From NCBI RefSeq assembly GCF_013314535.1, contig NZ_JABUAE010000012.1:1-64000 (forward strand): DNA of 64,000 bases. The letters run 5' to 3'. Both the position numbers and the translations under genes were made by a program. This DNA comes from Bacillus sp. Xin1. Lineage in GTDB: Bacteria; Bacillota; Bacilli; Bacillales; Bacillaceae_G. Position 1 is the stretch's first letter, and every line of letters begins with the position of its first letter. Below, one piece after another: positions 45,295 through 53,990 of the stretch. The notes under the pieces were generated by a model that worked only from the letters and a program-made list of their open reading frames with translations, searched no databases and was not told the DNA's origin.

Positions 45295-45462
45295 ACCTAT
45301 ATAAACCCATTTTGATTTTTCGACATATAAGTCACTGTTCCGAAGAAGAACAAGTGACTTTCACTCATTTTCTCTTTTCGTTTTAACCTGGCATGGTGCA
45401 GGAACAGAATATAACCGCCGCTATGCATAATCGCCTCCTCTCTTCCACCTAAAAAGAAAGGA
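45295..45462 (+). repeat. bcr1-like interspersed repeat, copy 3, flanked by TTTAT
   Basis: 168 bp between TTTAT at 45290-45294 and TTTAT at 45463-45467. It has CGACATATAAGTC, ACTCATTTTCTC and GTTTTAACCTGGCATGG in the same order as copies 1 and 2. A 5-base direct repeat at the ends suggests transposition. Confidence 0.75.
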
Positions 45463-45504
45463 TTTATGACGTTTTTTATTTTGGTTTATATACTCCAAAA
45501 ATAA

Positions 45505-45543
45505 AAAAATGCGGTAACTCTTATAATAGAGCCACCGCATTTC
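45505..45543 (-). terminator. Terminator of metQNI
   Basis: AAATGCGGT-ACTCTT pairs with AGAG-ACCGCATTT and is followed on the minus strand by a T-run, 2 bases past the metI stop. Confidence 0.85.
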
Positions 45544-45544
45544 G

Positions 45545-46213
45545 TCAATCTTTCTTCAATTTTCTAGCAATCCCATTTCCTAGAGACTGTAAGCCTTGAA
45601 CAAGAATAATTAAGATACATACCGTTGCATACATCACTTCCGGTTCATACCGTAAATGGCCAAATCGATATGCTAAATCCCCAAGTCCACCTGCTCCTAC
45701 AAGTCCAGCCATTGCTGTTGCACCTATTAAACCAATCGTCGCAATTGTAAGTCCTAATACAAGAGATGGACGCGCTTCTTTCACCATAACGTGCCAAATA
45801 ATCTTTACTGTAGAAACTCCCATCGCTTGATATGCCTCAATCACACCACGATCCACTTCTAGTAAAGCCGTTTCCATTAACCGCGCAATATAAGGAGCTG
45901 TAAAAACAACAAGCGGTACAATTACACCTTTCACACCAATTGAAGTCCCCATAAGTAGCTTCGTAAACGGTAAAATGAAGAATAGTAGAATAATAAATGG
46001 AATAGAACGAATCACATTAATAATCGTATTCAAAATAGGATATACGATTTTATTCTCAAGTTGACCACCAGGTCTTGTTAAAACAAGTGTGACGCCAAGT
46101 GGCAATGCAATAATGACTGATATAAGTAGTGAAATGGATGTCATTTGAAAAGTTTGAATTGTCGCTTCCCATATCATCTTACTCCATTCATCCCAAAAGG
46201 ACTTGCTTCCCAT
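45545..46213 (-). CDS. metI: Methionine ABC transporter permease
   Basis: 222 residues, about five or six membrane helices. The EAA loop of the permease is ALLEVDRGVIEAYQAMGVSTVKIIWHVMVKEARPSL. It starts 26 bases before the end of metN, the usual translational overlap, with GGGGAGAAG before the ATG. Together with metN and metQ it forms a methionine importer. Confidence 0.94.
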   Translation of the reverse strand: MGSKSFWDEWSKMIWEATIQTFQMTSISLLISVIIALPLGVTLVLTRPGGQLENKIVYPILNTIINVIRSIPFIILLFFILPFTKLLMGTSIGVKGVIVPLVVFTAPYIARLMETALLEVDRGVIEAYQAMGVSTVKIIWHVMVKEARPSLVLGLTIATIGLIGATAMAGLVGAGGLGDLAYRFGHLRYEPEVMYATVCILIILVQGLQSLGNGIARKLKKD

Positions 46214-47228
46214 ACTCTTCTTCTCCCCTTTCTACGATAATTCCTTGTTCCCTTAAAAACGTTAAAGCCCGTTTTACCTCGTGCTTTTCACCTTGCATAT
46301 GAACAACGAGTTTACCATATGATTCTGATTTCAGTTGTGTAATATTCCCCGATAAAATATTGGGGTATACTTGAAATCGCTTTGTAGCAACAGCAAGTGC
46401 CGGTTCTCCTGAAGAGTTTCCGACAAAGGACAACGTTACAATTTCACCAGTATTTTTTAGTTCTTTCTGTATTTCTTCCGGAATCTTAACCGCTAAAGCA
46501 CTATTCACAAATTTTTTCGTTGTTTTATGTTGTGGGTTTGTAAAAATCTCTTTCACTGTTCCACTTTCTACGATAGCGCCCTGTTCCATCACAGCAACTC
46601 GATCACATATGCGCTGAATGACGTTCATTTCATGTGTAATAAGTAAAATCGTAATCCCAATTTTCTCATTAATTTCTAGTAGCAGATCTAAAATCGACTC
46701 CGTTGTTTCAGGATCTAATGCGCTTGTCGCTTCATCACTTAGCAACACTTCTGGTTCATAAGATAACGCACGTGCAATTGCAACACGCTGTTTTTGTCCA
46801 CCAGAAAGCTCGCTTGGATACGCATCTTTTCTATCAAACAGATCAACAATGCGTAAATACTTTTCTACTCTCTTTTCAATTTCCGTTTTTGAAATCCCAG
46901 CTAATCGTAAAGGTAATGCAATATTTTCATAAACGTTGACTGTTTTTAATAAGTTAAATCCTTGAAAAATCATCCCGATTTTTTGTCTCGCCTTTGCTAA
47001 CTCTTTTGTAGATAAGGTTGTTAAATCCTTTTCATTTACAATTACGTTACCTGTTGTTGGTTTTTCTAATAAGTTTACACAACGAATTAATGTACTTTTA
47101 CCTGCACCGCTATATCCAATGATTCCAAACACTTCTCCTTTTTCTATTTTAAGAGAAGTTGGTTTCAGAGCTTCTATCTTACCTTTTTTTGTTGTAAATA
47201 CTTTAGAAACATTCTTCAATTCAATCAT
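46188..47228 (-). CDS. metN: Methionine ABC transporter ATP-binding protein
   Basis: 346 residues. Walker A GYSGAGKST, signature LSGGQKQRVAIARAL, Walker B EVLLSDEATSALD, His-switch LLITHEMNV. After residue about 260 a C-terminal NIL/ACT-type domain (SFVGNSSGEPALAVATKRF) is present; in MetN it binds methionine and slows transport (trans-inhibition). The ATG follows TAGGAG. Confidence 0.95.
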   Translation of the reverse strand: MIELKNVSKVFTTKKGKIEALKPTSLKIEKGEVFGIIGYSGAGKSTLIRCVNLLEKPTTGNVIVNEKDLTTLSTKELAKARQKIGMIFQGFNLLKTVNVYENIALPLRLAGISKTEIEKRVEKYLRIVDLFDRKDAYPSELSGGQKQRVAIARALSYEPEVLLSDEATSALDPETTESILDLLLEINEKIGITILLITHEMNVIQRICDRVAVMEQGAIVESGTVKEIFTNPQHKTTKKFVNSALAVKIPEEIQKELKNTGEIVTLSFVGNSSGEPALAVATKRFQVYPNILSGNITQLKSESYGKLVVHMQGEKHEVKRALTFLREQGIIVERGEEEYGKQVLLG

Positions 47229-47240
47229 GATATTCAGCTC

Positions 47241-48053
47241 CTACCAAGACGGTAAAACAGAACCATCGAATTTTTTCTCGATAAACTCTTTTACTTCTTT
47301 AGACTGATACGCTTTCTTCAGTTTTTTTACAACTTCATCATCCTTATTCTCCGTACGAACAACTACCCAGTTCACATATGGTGAATCTTTTCCTTCACGG
47401 AAAATAGAATCTTTAGCTGGACTTAACTTTGCACCTAATGCAAAGTTTGTATTAATGGCTGCAGCTTTCACTTCACCTAATTGCGTTGGTAGTTGCGATG
47501 CCTCTAATTCAACAATTTTTAAATTCTTCGGATTCTCAATGACATCTTTTGCAGTTGCTTTTTCTGTTGCTTTCGGATCCACTTTTAAAACGCCTGCTTT
47601 TTCAAATAGTTTTAACGCTCGAAGTTCATTCGTTGGATCATTGGGTACAGCAATCGCATCTCCATCTTTTAACTCTTTTACATCTTTCAAACTTTTAGAA
47701 TATACTCCCATTGGGAACGTGACCGTTGAAAATACTTCTGTCAGTTTCATATTGCGTTCTGCTTTAAATACATCTAAATAAGACTTCGTTTGATAACTAT
47801 TTACGTCAATGCTTTTTTCATCTAGCGATACATTCGGCGCTACATAATCATTAAATACTTTTATGTCGACTTGCACCCCATCTTTTGCTGCTACTTCTTT
47901 TACTTTTTCAAAAATTTGTTCATGTGGCCCCCCAGTCACACCAACTGTAACTTTTTTCTCATCTAGCGCTTTTGCCTCCGTACCCGAATCAGCACTACAT
48001 GCACCTAGTAATAATACCGTTCCGCTTACAATACTTAACAACAATTTTTTCAT
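47241..48053 (-). CDS. metQ: Methionine-binding lipoprotein
   Basis: 270 residues from the ATG at 48053 (GGGGGG upstream); the open frame runs further up to 48155 but crosses the riboswitch. Lipobox LLLGACSAD (Cys19). The NlpA fold is visible in VGVTGGPHEQIFEKV, NSYQTKSYLDVF, FPMGVYSKS and AIPNDPTNELRALKLFEKAG. It delivers methionine to MetI-MetN. Confidence 0.95.
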   Translation of the reverse strand: MKKLLLSIVSGTVLLLGACSADSGTEAKALDEKKVTVGVTGGPHEQIFEKVKEVAAKDGVQVDIKVFNDYVAPNVSLDEKSIDVNSYQTKSYLDVFKAERNMKLTEVFSTVTFPMGVYSKSLKDVKELKDGDAIAVPNDPTNELRALKLFEKAGVLKVDPKATEKATAKDVIENPKNLKIVELEASQLPTQLGEVKAAAINTNFALGAKLSPAKDSIFREGKDSPYVNWVVVRTENKDDEVVKKLKKAYQSKEVKEFIEKKFDGSVLPSW

Positions 48054-48090
48054 ATACAGTTCCCCCCACATATATTCTCTCTCTTCAAAC

Positions 48091-48257
48091 AAAAAACACC
48101 TCTCAAATAAGAGAGGTGTCAAATAAACAAAATAGGCTCCTCTCTTATCTTCCAAAACGAAAATCGTTTTGCAGGAATTAGCACCTTAGCTTATTATTCA
48201 TAAGCTCGGTTGCCGGGCATCATAGGGCCAGTCCCTCCGCCTCTCTGGATAAGAGTA
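48091..48257 (-). promoter_or_regulatory. SAM-I (S-box) riboswitch controlling metQNI
   Basis: On the minus strand: CTCTTATCCAGAGAGG, GGAGGGACTGGCCC, GATGCCCGGCAACC, AAGGTGCTAATTCC, then the terminator ACACCTCTC/GAGAGGTGT followed by TTTTTT. SAM should promote termination and so shut off methionine uptake. Confidence 0.96.
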
Positions 48258-48450
48258 TTTGTATGAATTTTTCAAAAAGTTATGGTACTAATAGTAAATC
48301 TTTCAAAAATTTTTGTCAATCGTATTTTTCTGAATATATTTTATTTTCATTTTGAAACATCATAGAAATAGTGAGCAATTACTATGTACAAAGTATGTGC
48401 ATCATTACTATACTTAGTAACAGCACATACACGAAAAGAGGTTACATTTT

Positions 48451-48768
48451 ATGAGTGAATCATCATCTATACAAACCCTACTCCTATCTCAAATAGAAAA
48501 ACTAACACAACCCTTTCATTACGATTTTTTATATGAGGTTGAACAACAAAAAACGCTATGCCAAATTCTTTTAAGGGATGATAACGGATCAATTGTAGCG
48601 ACACCTCTTAGTTTTCATATGTCAATAGACGAAGTTGCCGGCAAAGGTGAATGTATTTTCTATCACGAACATGGTGAATTTCATCGACAAAAATTTGATA
48701 TTTACACAGAAGACAGCATCGTTAGGTTGCTGTTGTTCATTCAAGAACGTTTGCAAGTAAATCAATGA
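48451..48768 (+). CDS. Unknown 105-residue soluble protein
   Basis: Not recognised. Mixed alpha/beta composition with the stretches HYDFLYEVEQQKTLCQILLRDD and DEVAGKGECIFYHEHGEFHRQ; no signal peptide or membrane segment. An AAAGAGG lies ahead of the ATG. Free-standing between the metQ leader and the convergent ABC-F gene. The rest of the 48258-48450 gap has no gene. Confidence 0.75.
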   Translation: MSESSSIQTLLLSQIEKLTQPFHYDFLYEVEQQKTLCQILLRDDNGSIVATPLSFHMSIDEVAGKGECIFYHEHGEFHRQKFDIYTEDSIVRLLLFIQERLQVNQ

Positions 48769-48776
48769 ACATAATG

Positions 48777-48812
48777 AAAGCAGCCACTTTTTGTGGCTGC
48801 TTTCATTTTATA
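48777..48812. terminator. Bidirectional terminator
   Basis: GAAAGCAGCCAC pairs with GTGGCTGCTTTC around a T-rich loop, followed by ATTTTAT. It serves the 105-residue gene and the convergent ABC-F gene. Confidence 0.88.
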
Positions 48813-48832
48813 CTCCTAAATAACTTTCCCTC

Positions 48833-50374
48833 TTATTTTTTAGTACGATTCATTTCCTCCAAATTCCAAATTCGTGTCACCCAAGACTCATAAAAAGATG
48901 GCTCGTGAGAAACGAGTAAAACCGTTCCTTGATAATTTTGCAAAGCTTCTTCTAGCGCTTCTTTCGCATACACATCTAAATGATTGGTTGGTTCATCTAA
49001 AATTAATACATTACTCCGCGTTAACATAAGCTCACATAAACGTACCTTTGTTTGTTCTCCACCACTTAACAAGTGAAGAGACTGCCGAATATGCTCTTCC
49101 TTTAAACCACATCTTGCTAAAGATTGCCTGATTTCTTTTTGCGTCATATCCGGACGTCCTGACCAGATTTGCTCAAGTGGCGTAATTTCTTTCGCAAATT
49201 CTTCTTGAGCAAAATATGCAGGGTGTACTCGTTCTCCAATACTTACGGTTCCACTTAATGGTTTTAATTGCCCTAGTAATGTTTTTAACATTGTGGTTTT
49301 TCCAATTCCATTATGCCCAACAATTGCAATCTTTTCGCCCCTTTTCACTTGTAAATTAAGGGCTGTAAACAATGGTTCTGCATAACCAATTTGGATCTGC
49401 TGTGCTTGTAATATGCGGCTCACAGGCTCATTGTGAACTTGAAAATGAAAACGCGGCCTTTGTGCATCGTTAGGCTTTCCAACCTTTTTCATTTTCTCCA
49501 ATACCTTTTCACGACTTTTTGCTTGCTTTGCTTTTCGGATTTTATTTTTTTGAATAAAACCCTCTAAATTTGCAATTTCCTTTTGCTGCCTTGTATAAGC
49601 TGCTTGTAATTGTTGTTTCTGAAGTTGATAGCTTTCTAAAAAGCTTTCATAACTCCCCGCGTAGCGCTTTATTGTTTTCCCTTCTAAATGATAAATCACA
49701 TTCGTAATACTGTTTAAAAATGATTCATCATGTGAAACGACAATATAAGCATGCTCATACGTTTGTAAATATGCTCTTAGCCAATCAATATGAAGCGTAT
49801 CTAAATAATTTGTCGGCTCATCAAGTAATAAAACGTGTGGCTTCTCTAAAAGAAGCTTGCCAAGTAATAACTTTGTGCGCTGACCACCACTTAATTTTGA
49901 AACATCTTTTTTCATCCCTAAATCTAACAAGCCTAAACCAGTTGCTACTTCTTCTATTGTTGTATGAAGTTGATAAAAATTTGAGCCTTCTAGTTTATTT
50001 TGTAATTCCCCATACTGTACTAATAACTTCTCTAAATCTGTTTCCTTTGCCATCTTATCAGCAATACCCATCATTTCACGTTCAACCTTATACAGATGAG
50101 AAAATGCACTTTGCAAATATTCTTCTATTGTTGTTCCTTCTTGTAGATCAATATGCTGCTGTAAAAAACCGACTTTCACATGTGGAAACCATTCAATTGT
50201 TCCCCCATCTGGTAAAATCTCTCCTGCTAAAAGACGAAGCAATGTAGATTTTCCGGCACCATTACTTCCTACAAGTCCAACATGATCACCTTGTAATAAC
50301 CGAAAGCAAGCATTATATAAAATGGTTTTATCCCCATACGTATGCGAAAGATTTTCTACTGTTAATACACTCAT
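48833..50374 (-). CDS. ABC-F family ATPase (ribosome-associated; possibly antibiotic-protective)
   Basis: 513 residues, two ABC domains and no membrane part. First domain: GSNGAGKST, LSGGQRTKLLLG, LLLDEPTNYLD; second: GHNGIGKTT, LSGGEQTKVRL, LILDEPTNHLD. Between them is the basic P-site tRNA interaction motif region (IRKAKQAKSREKVLEKMKKVGKP), with a coiled linker of the kind that reaches the ribosome in ABC-F proteins. Similar to B. subtilis YfmM in length and start. The 5' leader contains a small ORF and alternative hairpins, which is typical of antibiotic-inducible ABC-F resistance genes. Whether it gives resistance is not provable from sequence. Confidence 0.88.
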   Translation of the reverse strand: MSVLTVENLSHTYGDKTILYNACFRLLQGDHVGLVGSNGAGKSTLLRLLAGEILPDGGTIEWFPHVKVGFLQQHIDLQEGTTIEEYLQSAFSHLYKVEREMMGIADKMAKETDLEKLLVQYGELQNKLEGSNFYQLHTTIEEVATGLGLLDLGMKKDVSKLSGGQRTKLLLGKLLLEKPHVLLLDEPTNYLDTLHIDWLRAYLQTYEHAYIVVSHDESFLNSITNVIYHLEGKTIKRYAGSYESFLESYQLQKQQLQAAYTRQQKEIANLEGFIQKNKIRKAKQAKSREKVLEKMKKVGKPNDAQRPRFHFQVHNEPVSRILQAQQIQIGYAEPLFTALNLQVKRGEKIAIVGHNGIGKTTMLKTLLGQLKPLSGTVSIGERVHPAYFAQEEFAKEITPLEQIWSGRPDMTQKEIRQSLARCGLKEEHIRQSLHLLSGGEQTKVRLCELMLTRSNVLILDEPTNHLDVYAKEALEEALQNYQGTVLLVSHEPSFYESWVTRIWNLEEMNRTKK

Positions 50375-50458
50375 TTTTGTTCTCTCCTTTTCTTTATCGC
50401 TAACAAGCCAAATAGAGAGAACAGCAAAATAAAGGTCTTATTAAATTGTGTATACATG

Positions 50459-50496
50459 AAAAATGGGTAAGGTGAATACACCTTACCCATCACAAA
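50459..50496 (-). terminator. Putative attenuator terminator in the ABC-F leader
   Basis: On the minus strand GATGGGTAAGGTG pairs with CACCTTACCCAT around TATT and is followed by TTTTC. It lies 85 bases upstream of the ABC-F ATG, that is, inside its leader. Confidence 0.72.
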
Positions 50497-50554
50497 ATAT
50501 TATTGTAAAAAAGGATTAAGGTTCTTTATCTGCTGTCTTCAATTTGGCTTAAAC

Positions 50555-50580
50555 TTTAAAAATGGGCAGACTTCTCCCAT
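50555..50580 (-). other. Small hairpin with T-run in the ABC-F leader
   Basis: ATGGG and CCCAT enclose AGAAGTCTG, followed by TTTT. The flanks TCTTCAA (inside the leader ORF) and TTGAAGA extend the pairing, making a long stem whose 5' arm is covered by ribosomes translating the leader. Confidence 0.5.
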
Positions 50581-50581
50581 A

Positions 50582-50620
50582 TCAAGCTAAAACCATTTGA
50601 AGAACAGTTGATAAAGTCAT
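50582..50620 (-). CDS. Leader peptide MTLSTVLQMVLA upstream of the ABC-F gene
   Basis: 12 codons with GGAGTGAAAGGA just upstream of the ATG (50620) and a TGA at 50584-50582. The size and position, plus overlap with the stem arm TCTTCAA, fit an attenuation leader like those of erm and some ABC-F resistance genes, in which a drug-stalled ribosome rearranges the leader RNA. Confidence 0.6.
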   Translation of the reverse strand: MTLSTVLQMVLA

Positions 50621-50795
50621 CTTATCCTTTCACTCCTTTATAAATCATTATTGTCTTATAATAAGCATGTACCATGCTCTTATATTTTATTCGTTATAAA
50701 TCTGTTTGTTCCTCTTTTTCACAAAAAAATTTCTTCATACATCTTCTCCATTGCGTAAGGACTTGTAACATCTAAAATTAACGATTTCCACACAA

Positions 50796-50842
50796 AAAAG
50801 CCTCTTAACAATCATTATACCAAAAATTATTAAGAGGCTTTT
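50796..50842 (-). terminator. Terminator of the thiamine-precursor ABC operon
   Basis: AAAAGCCTCTTAA (50796-50808) pairs with TTAAGAGGCTTTT (50830-50842), T-run on the minus strand. Together with 50640-50795, which shows no gene, it separates this operon from the ABC-F leader. Confidence 0.8.
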
Positions 50843-50843
50843 G

Positions 50844-51593
50844 TTACTTCCGCATATAAGGAGCTAATATCTCTAAAATCTTCTCTTTGTCTTCTTTTAA
50901 CTCAATGGATGTCAGCATATCCATTGTACGAGGACGTGGTAATTTTACATGCACTTCACCAACAACCGTCGCTGGCCTTTGCGATAGAATAAATACACGA
51001 TCAGATAATAGAATTGCTTCATCCAAATCATGCGTTACCATCACAATCGTTTGCTTCTCTTGATGCCAAGAATCTAAAAGCCAACGATGCACTTCCATTT
51101 TTGTAAATGCATCTAACTTACCAAAAGGTTCATCAAGCAACATAATCGGTTTTTCACATAAATACGTACGAAGGAAACTAATGCGCTGACGCATACCACC
51201 TGACAATGCATCTGGATAATGATTTGCGTATTCAGCTAAACCAAATTGCTTCAACGCTTCCATACCTTCTGCCAATCGCTCTTTTTTTGGCTTTCCATCA
51301 ATTTCTAATGGCAAAACAATATTTTGCAGTGCTGAGCGCCACGGAAGCAACAAATCTTGCTGCGGCATATAACTTACAATATCCTTCTTTTGAACGAGAG
51401 TATCGTTGTAGATTACCTCACCGCTAGTCGCCTCTTCAACGCTCGCAATCAGATTTAATAACGTACTTTTCCCGCAACCACTTGGACCTACAAATGAGAC
51501 AAACTCACCTTCTTGTATAGAAGCGCTAATCTTTTCTAGTACATTTTTTCCATCAAATGCTTTTACAACATCTTTTATTTGTAATCCGTTCAT
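50844..51593 (-). CDS. thiZ: ABC transporter ATP-binding protein, thiamine-precursor uptake (ThiZ-type)
   Basis: 249 residues. Walker A GPSGCGKST, Q-loop YMPQQDLLLPW, signature LSGGMRQRISFLR, Walker B IMLLDEPFGKLD, and MVTHDLDEA. It resembles the SsuB/TauB/ThiZ group. It starts inside the stop of thiY (ATGA overlap), and the operon has a TPP riboswitch, so the substrate is a thiamine precursor such as the formylaminopyrimidine. Confidence 0.9.
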   Translation of the reverse strand: MNGLQIKDVVKAFDGKNVLEKISASIQEGEFVSFVGPSGCGKSTLLNLIASVEEATSGEVIYNDTLVQKKDIVSYMPQQDLLLPWRSALQNIVLPLEIDGKPKKERLAEGMEALKQFGLAEYANHYPDALSGGMRQRISFLRTYLCEKPIMLLDEPFGKLDAFTKMEVHRWLLDSWHQEKQTIVMVTHDLDEAILLSDRVFILSQRPATVVGEVHVKLPRPRTMDMLTSIELKEDKEKILEILAPYMRK

Positions 51594-52588
51594 TTTTCAC
51601 TTGGAAGGAATTCATTTGTAAAGGCATCTTTCACATCAATTTTCTTTTTAATAACTTTGTTATCATATAAGAAATTCATGTAATTCGTCCAAACTTCTTC
51701 CTTCTGCACTCCCCATGCTTTTGCATCGTCTTGATACTTTGTACTTAGCCACTTCTGGCTCTCTTGTACTAGTTCTTTATTAATATCTGGTACATTTTTA
51801 ATTAAAATATCAGCCGCTTCTTTTGGCTCTTTAATTGCAAAATTATATCCTTCTGCTGTTGCATTCATGAATTTTTTCACAAAGTCTTTATCATTTTTCG
51901 TATGTTTTTCACTTGTAATAATGACTGGGCTATAGAAATCTAATGCTGGATCTAAGTCTTTTACCATAATTGTATTTAATTCTTTTCCTTGTCGTTTCGC
52001 TTCAATACCATCCCAGCCATAATAAATCCATTCAAAATCTGCATCTCTACCAATTGATTTAAAGAAATCAGTTTGTCCAAGAACAATCTTTTCCACTTTA
52101 CTAAAGTCAGCTTGATGTTTATCCATAATTGTTTTTAGCGTCGCTTCTTCTGCTGGTGCTCCCCAACCTCCATAACGTTTTCCTTCAAAATCTTTCGGAG
52201 AAGTAATATTGTCTTTTTTCAACGATGCAAATGCAGATGTATTATGTTGAATAATTGCTCCAATAGAAACGACCGGGATTCCTTCAACGCGAGCTGATGT
52301 TACATTTTCTTGATAACTTACACCGAAGTCCGCTTTTCCTGATGCAATCATTTGCTCTGCCGATACGTTATCACCTGGCTGAATGATTTCTACATCTAAC
52401 CCTTGCTTTTTATAATAATCTTTCGTCTTTGCTACGTATAACCCAGTATGGTTCGTATTTGGAAACCAATCTAAAACAACTTTTACTTTCTTTTCTTTAT
52501 CTGGACTCTCTTCTTTCTTCGCCGCATTACAACCGACCACGCCTACAGCTAACAACGCTGCTAGCATAACTTTTAAACCTTTTTTCAT
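51590..52588 (-). CDS. thiY: NMT1/THI5-like substrate-binding lipoprotein (ThiY-type)
   Basis: 332 residues. Lipobox VGVVGCNAAK (Cys20). The NMT1 fold is visible in VVLDWFPNTNHTGLYVAKTKDYYKKQGLDVEI, VSYQENVTSARVEGIPVVSIGAI and WGAPAEEATLKTIM. ThiY binds formylaminopyrimidine in other bacilli. ATG after AAAGGACG. ATGA-type overlaps join it to both thiX and thiZ. Confidence 0.92.
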   Translation of the reverse strand: MKKGLKVMLAALLAVGVVGCNAAKKEESPDKEKKVKVVLDWFPNTNHTGLYVAKTKDYYKKQGLDVEIIQPGDNVSAEQMIASGKADFGVSYQENVTSARVEGIPVVSIGAIIQHNTSAFASLKKDNITSPKDFEGKRYGGWGAPAEEATLKTIMDKHQADFSKVEKIVLGQTDFFKSIGRDADFEWIYYGWDGIEAKRQGKELNTIMVKDLDPALDFYSPVIITSEKHTKNDKDFVKKFMNATAEGYNFAIKEPKEAADILIKNVPDINKELVQESQKWLSTKYQDDAKAWGVQKEEVWTNYMNFLYDNKVIKKKIDVKDAFTNEFLPSEK

Positions 52589-53361
52589 TTTTTATCGTCC
52601 TTTCTATAGATCCATGGTGCTGTTAGTCTTGCCATAAATTCTACGATAAAATACAAGAGTAATGTCACCATGACGATAATTGCTGCGATTCCAAATACAC
52701 GCGCTGTTAAAAAGGATTTTGTTGCACGCGTAAGCATGACACCTAATCCTTCACTCGCGCCAAGCCATTCCCCAATAATCGCTCCCATCACGCTATATGT
52801 AACGGCAATTTTCAGCCCCGAGAAAAAGTATGGAAGCACGGCTGGAAATTTTACCTTTTGGTAGATTTGCCATTTGGTTGCACGCATTGTTTGTAATAAC
52901 TTAAGCATGTTTTTATCTACTGTTTGAAAGCCTTCTAAAATACTGAGAGCAATTGGAAAGAAACAAACAAGAATAACGACCATCACCTTTGGAAGCATCC
53001 CATATCCAAACCAAATAATAAATAAAGGTGCTAGCACGACAATCGGTATCGTTTGTGAGATAACAAGTAACGGGTTAATTAAAATGCGAAATAGCGGAAT
53101 AACATCCATAATAATTGCAATACTTGTTCCAAGTAAAATCGCAAAAAACAAACCAATTACAACTTCTTGTAGTGTTTGCATTGTATTTGGTAACAATAAA
53201 TCTTTCATTCCAATTAGCTCTTGAACAATCACAGAAGGTTTTGGCAAAATCCACGGTTCAATTCGAAATAATGAAACAGATCCTTCCCATATAGTAATGA
53301 GAAGGATAAGCCAAATCGTTGTAATTGTTATGTTAAATCGTTTCTGGTTTTTCATATTCAT
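52585..53361 (-). CDS. thiX: ABC permease for thiamine precursor (ThiX-type)
   Basis: 258 residues from the ATG at 53361 (GGAAG upstream); starts at 53388 or 53355 are possible. Six membrane helices with the binding-protein-dependent loop TVDKNMLKLLQTMRATKWQIYQKVKFPAVLPYFFSGL. Overlaps the end of the thiamine-binding gene and the start of thiY. Confidence 0.9.
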   Translation of the reverse strand: MNMKNQKRFNITITTIWLILLITIWEGSVSLFRIEPWILPKPSVIVQELIGMKDLLLPNTMQTLQEVVIGLFFAILLGTSIAIIMDVIPLFRILINPLLVISQTIPIVVLAPLFIIWFGYGMLPKVMVVILVCFFPIALSILEGFQTVDKNMLKLLQTMRATKWQIYQKVKFPAVLPYFFSGLKIAVTYSVMGAIIGEWLGASEGLGVMLTRATKSFLTARVFGIAAIIVMVTLLLYFIVEFMARLTAPWIYRKDDKK

Positions 53362-53653
53362 CACGGTACTTCCAAACTTTCTCATCAATCGTTACACCAG
53401 TACTTGGACGATAGTGAATTTTAATAGAAGTAATCACTTCTTCTGCTCCAGCATCGACACAAGCTTGTTGTGCACGCTTAATAACATCAAGAAGCACGTC
53501 TAATTCTCCTTCCAGCGTTGTTTCCATTGCACCTACTTCATAGCGAACACCAGATTGTTGTACGACTTCAATCGCCTTATCAACAACGGAATACACATCT
53601 TGCGTTTTCGCTTGTGGTACAACTGAAAATGAAATGGTAACTTGTTGTGACAT
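53333..53653 (-). CDS. MTH1187/YkoF-type thiamine-binding protein
   Basis: 106 residues from the ATG at 53653 with AAGGGGG upstream; the frame opens earlier at 53707 inside the riboswitch terminator. Family pattern: VTISFSVVPQAKTQDVYSVVDKAIEVVQQSGVRYEVGAMETTLEGELD. These small ferredoxin-fold proteins bind thiamine or related compounds in the cytosol. First gene of the TPP-controlled operon. Confidence 0.88.
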   Translation of the reverse strand: MSQQVTISFSVVPQAKTQDVYSVVDKAIEVVQQSGVRYEVGAMETTLEGELDVLLDVIKRAQQACVDAGAEEVITSIKIHYRPSTGVTIDEKVWKYRDEYEKPETI

Positions 53654-53691
53654 ACTAAAATCCCCCTTGCAAAATATGTTTTGTAAAAAGA

Positions 53692-53727
53692 AAAGGCTTT
53701 CCTGCAAAATACGCAGGAAAGCCTTGT
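53692..53727 (-). terminator. Riboswitch terminator of the thiXYZ operon
   Basis: AAGGCTTTCCTGC pairs with GCAGGAAAGCCTT; on the minus strand it ends in TTTTC. It lies between the TPP aptamer and the first gene. Confidence 0.88.
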
Positions 53728-53757
53728 ATGCAAGTTATTATACAATAACATGTGCTT

Positions 53758-53856
53758 ACATCACTTTAAGTAACTCCCTACGCTGGCATTATCCAGATCA
53801 GGTTGAGGGTCGATGCTTACTTACATCCTCTCAGCCAATTGGCTCCCCGGTCTTAA
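53758..53856 (-). promoter_or_regulatory. TPP riboswitch upstream of the thiamine-precursor uptake operon
   Basis: On the minus strand: GGGGAGCC, GGCTGAGAGG, ACCCTCAACCTGATCCAG, then ATAATGCCAGCGTAGGGA. These are the conserved THI-box elements. TPP should lower expression of the operon. Confidence 0.96.
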
Positions 53857-53990
53857 TTCGTTTTCATTGTAGCATGATTTATTTTTTCAAACAAACAAAT
53901 GCACATTTTTTTATAATATAATACTGCTTACAATCTATTGGTCATATATTTTATCATAGCAAAACTACAAGTATATTAAGGGGGATAAAA

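Noticed and set aside
49720-50247. 175-codon ORF on the plus strand within the ABC-F gene
   Set aside because: Leucine-rich complement of the ABC-F coding sequence; a shadow frame.
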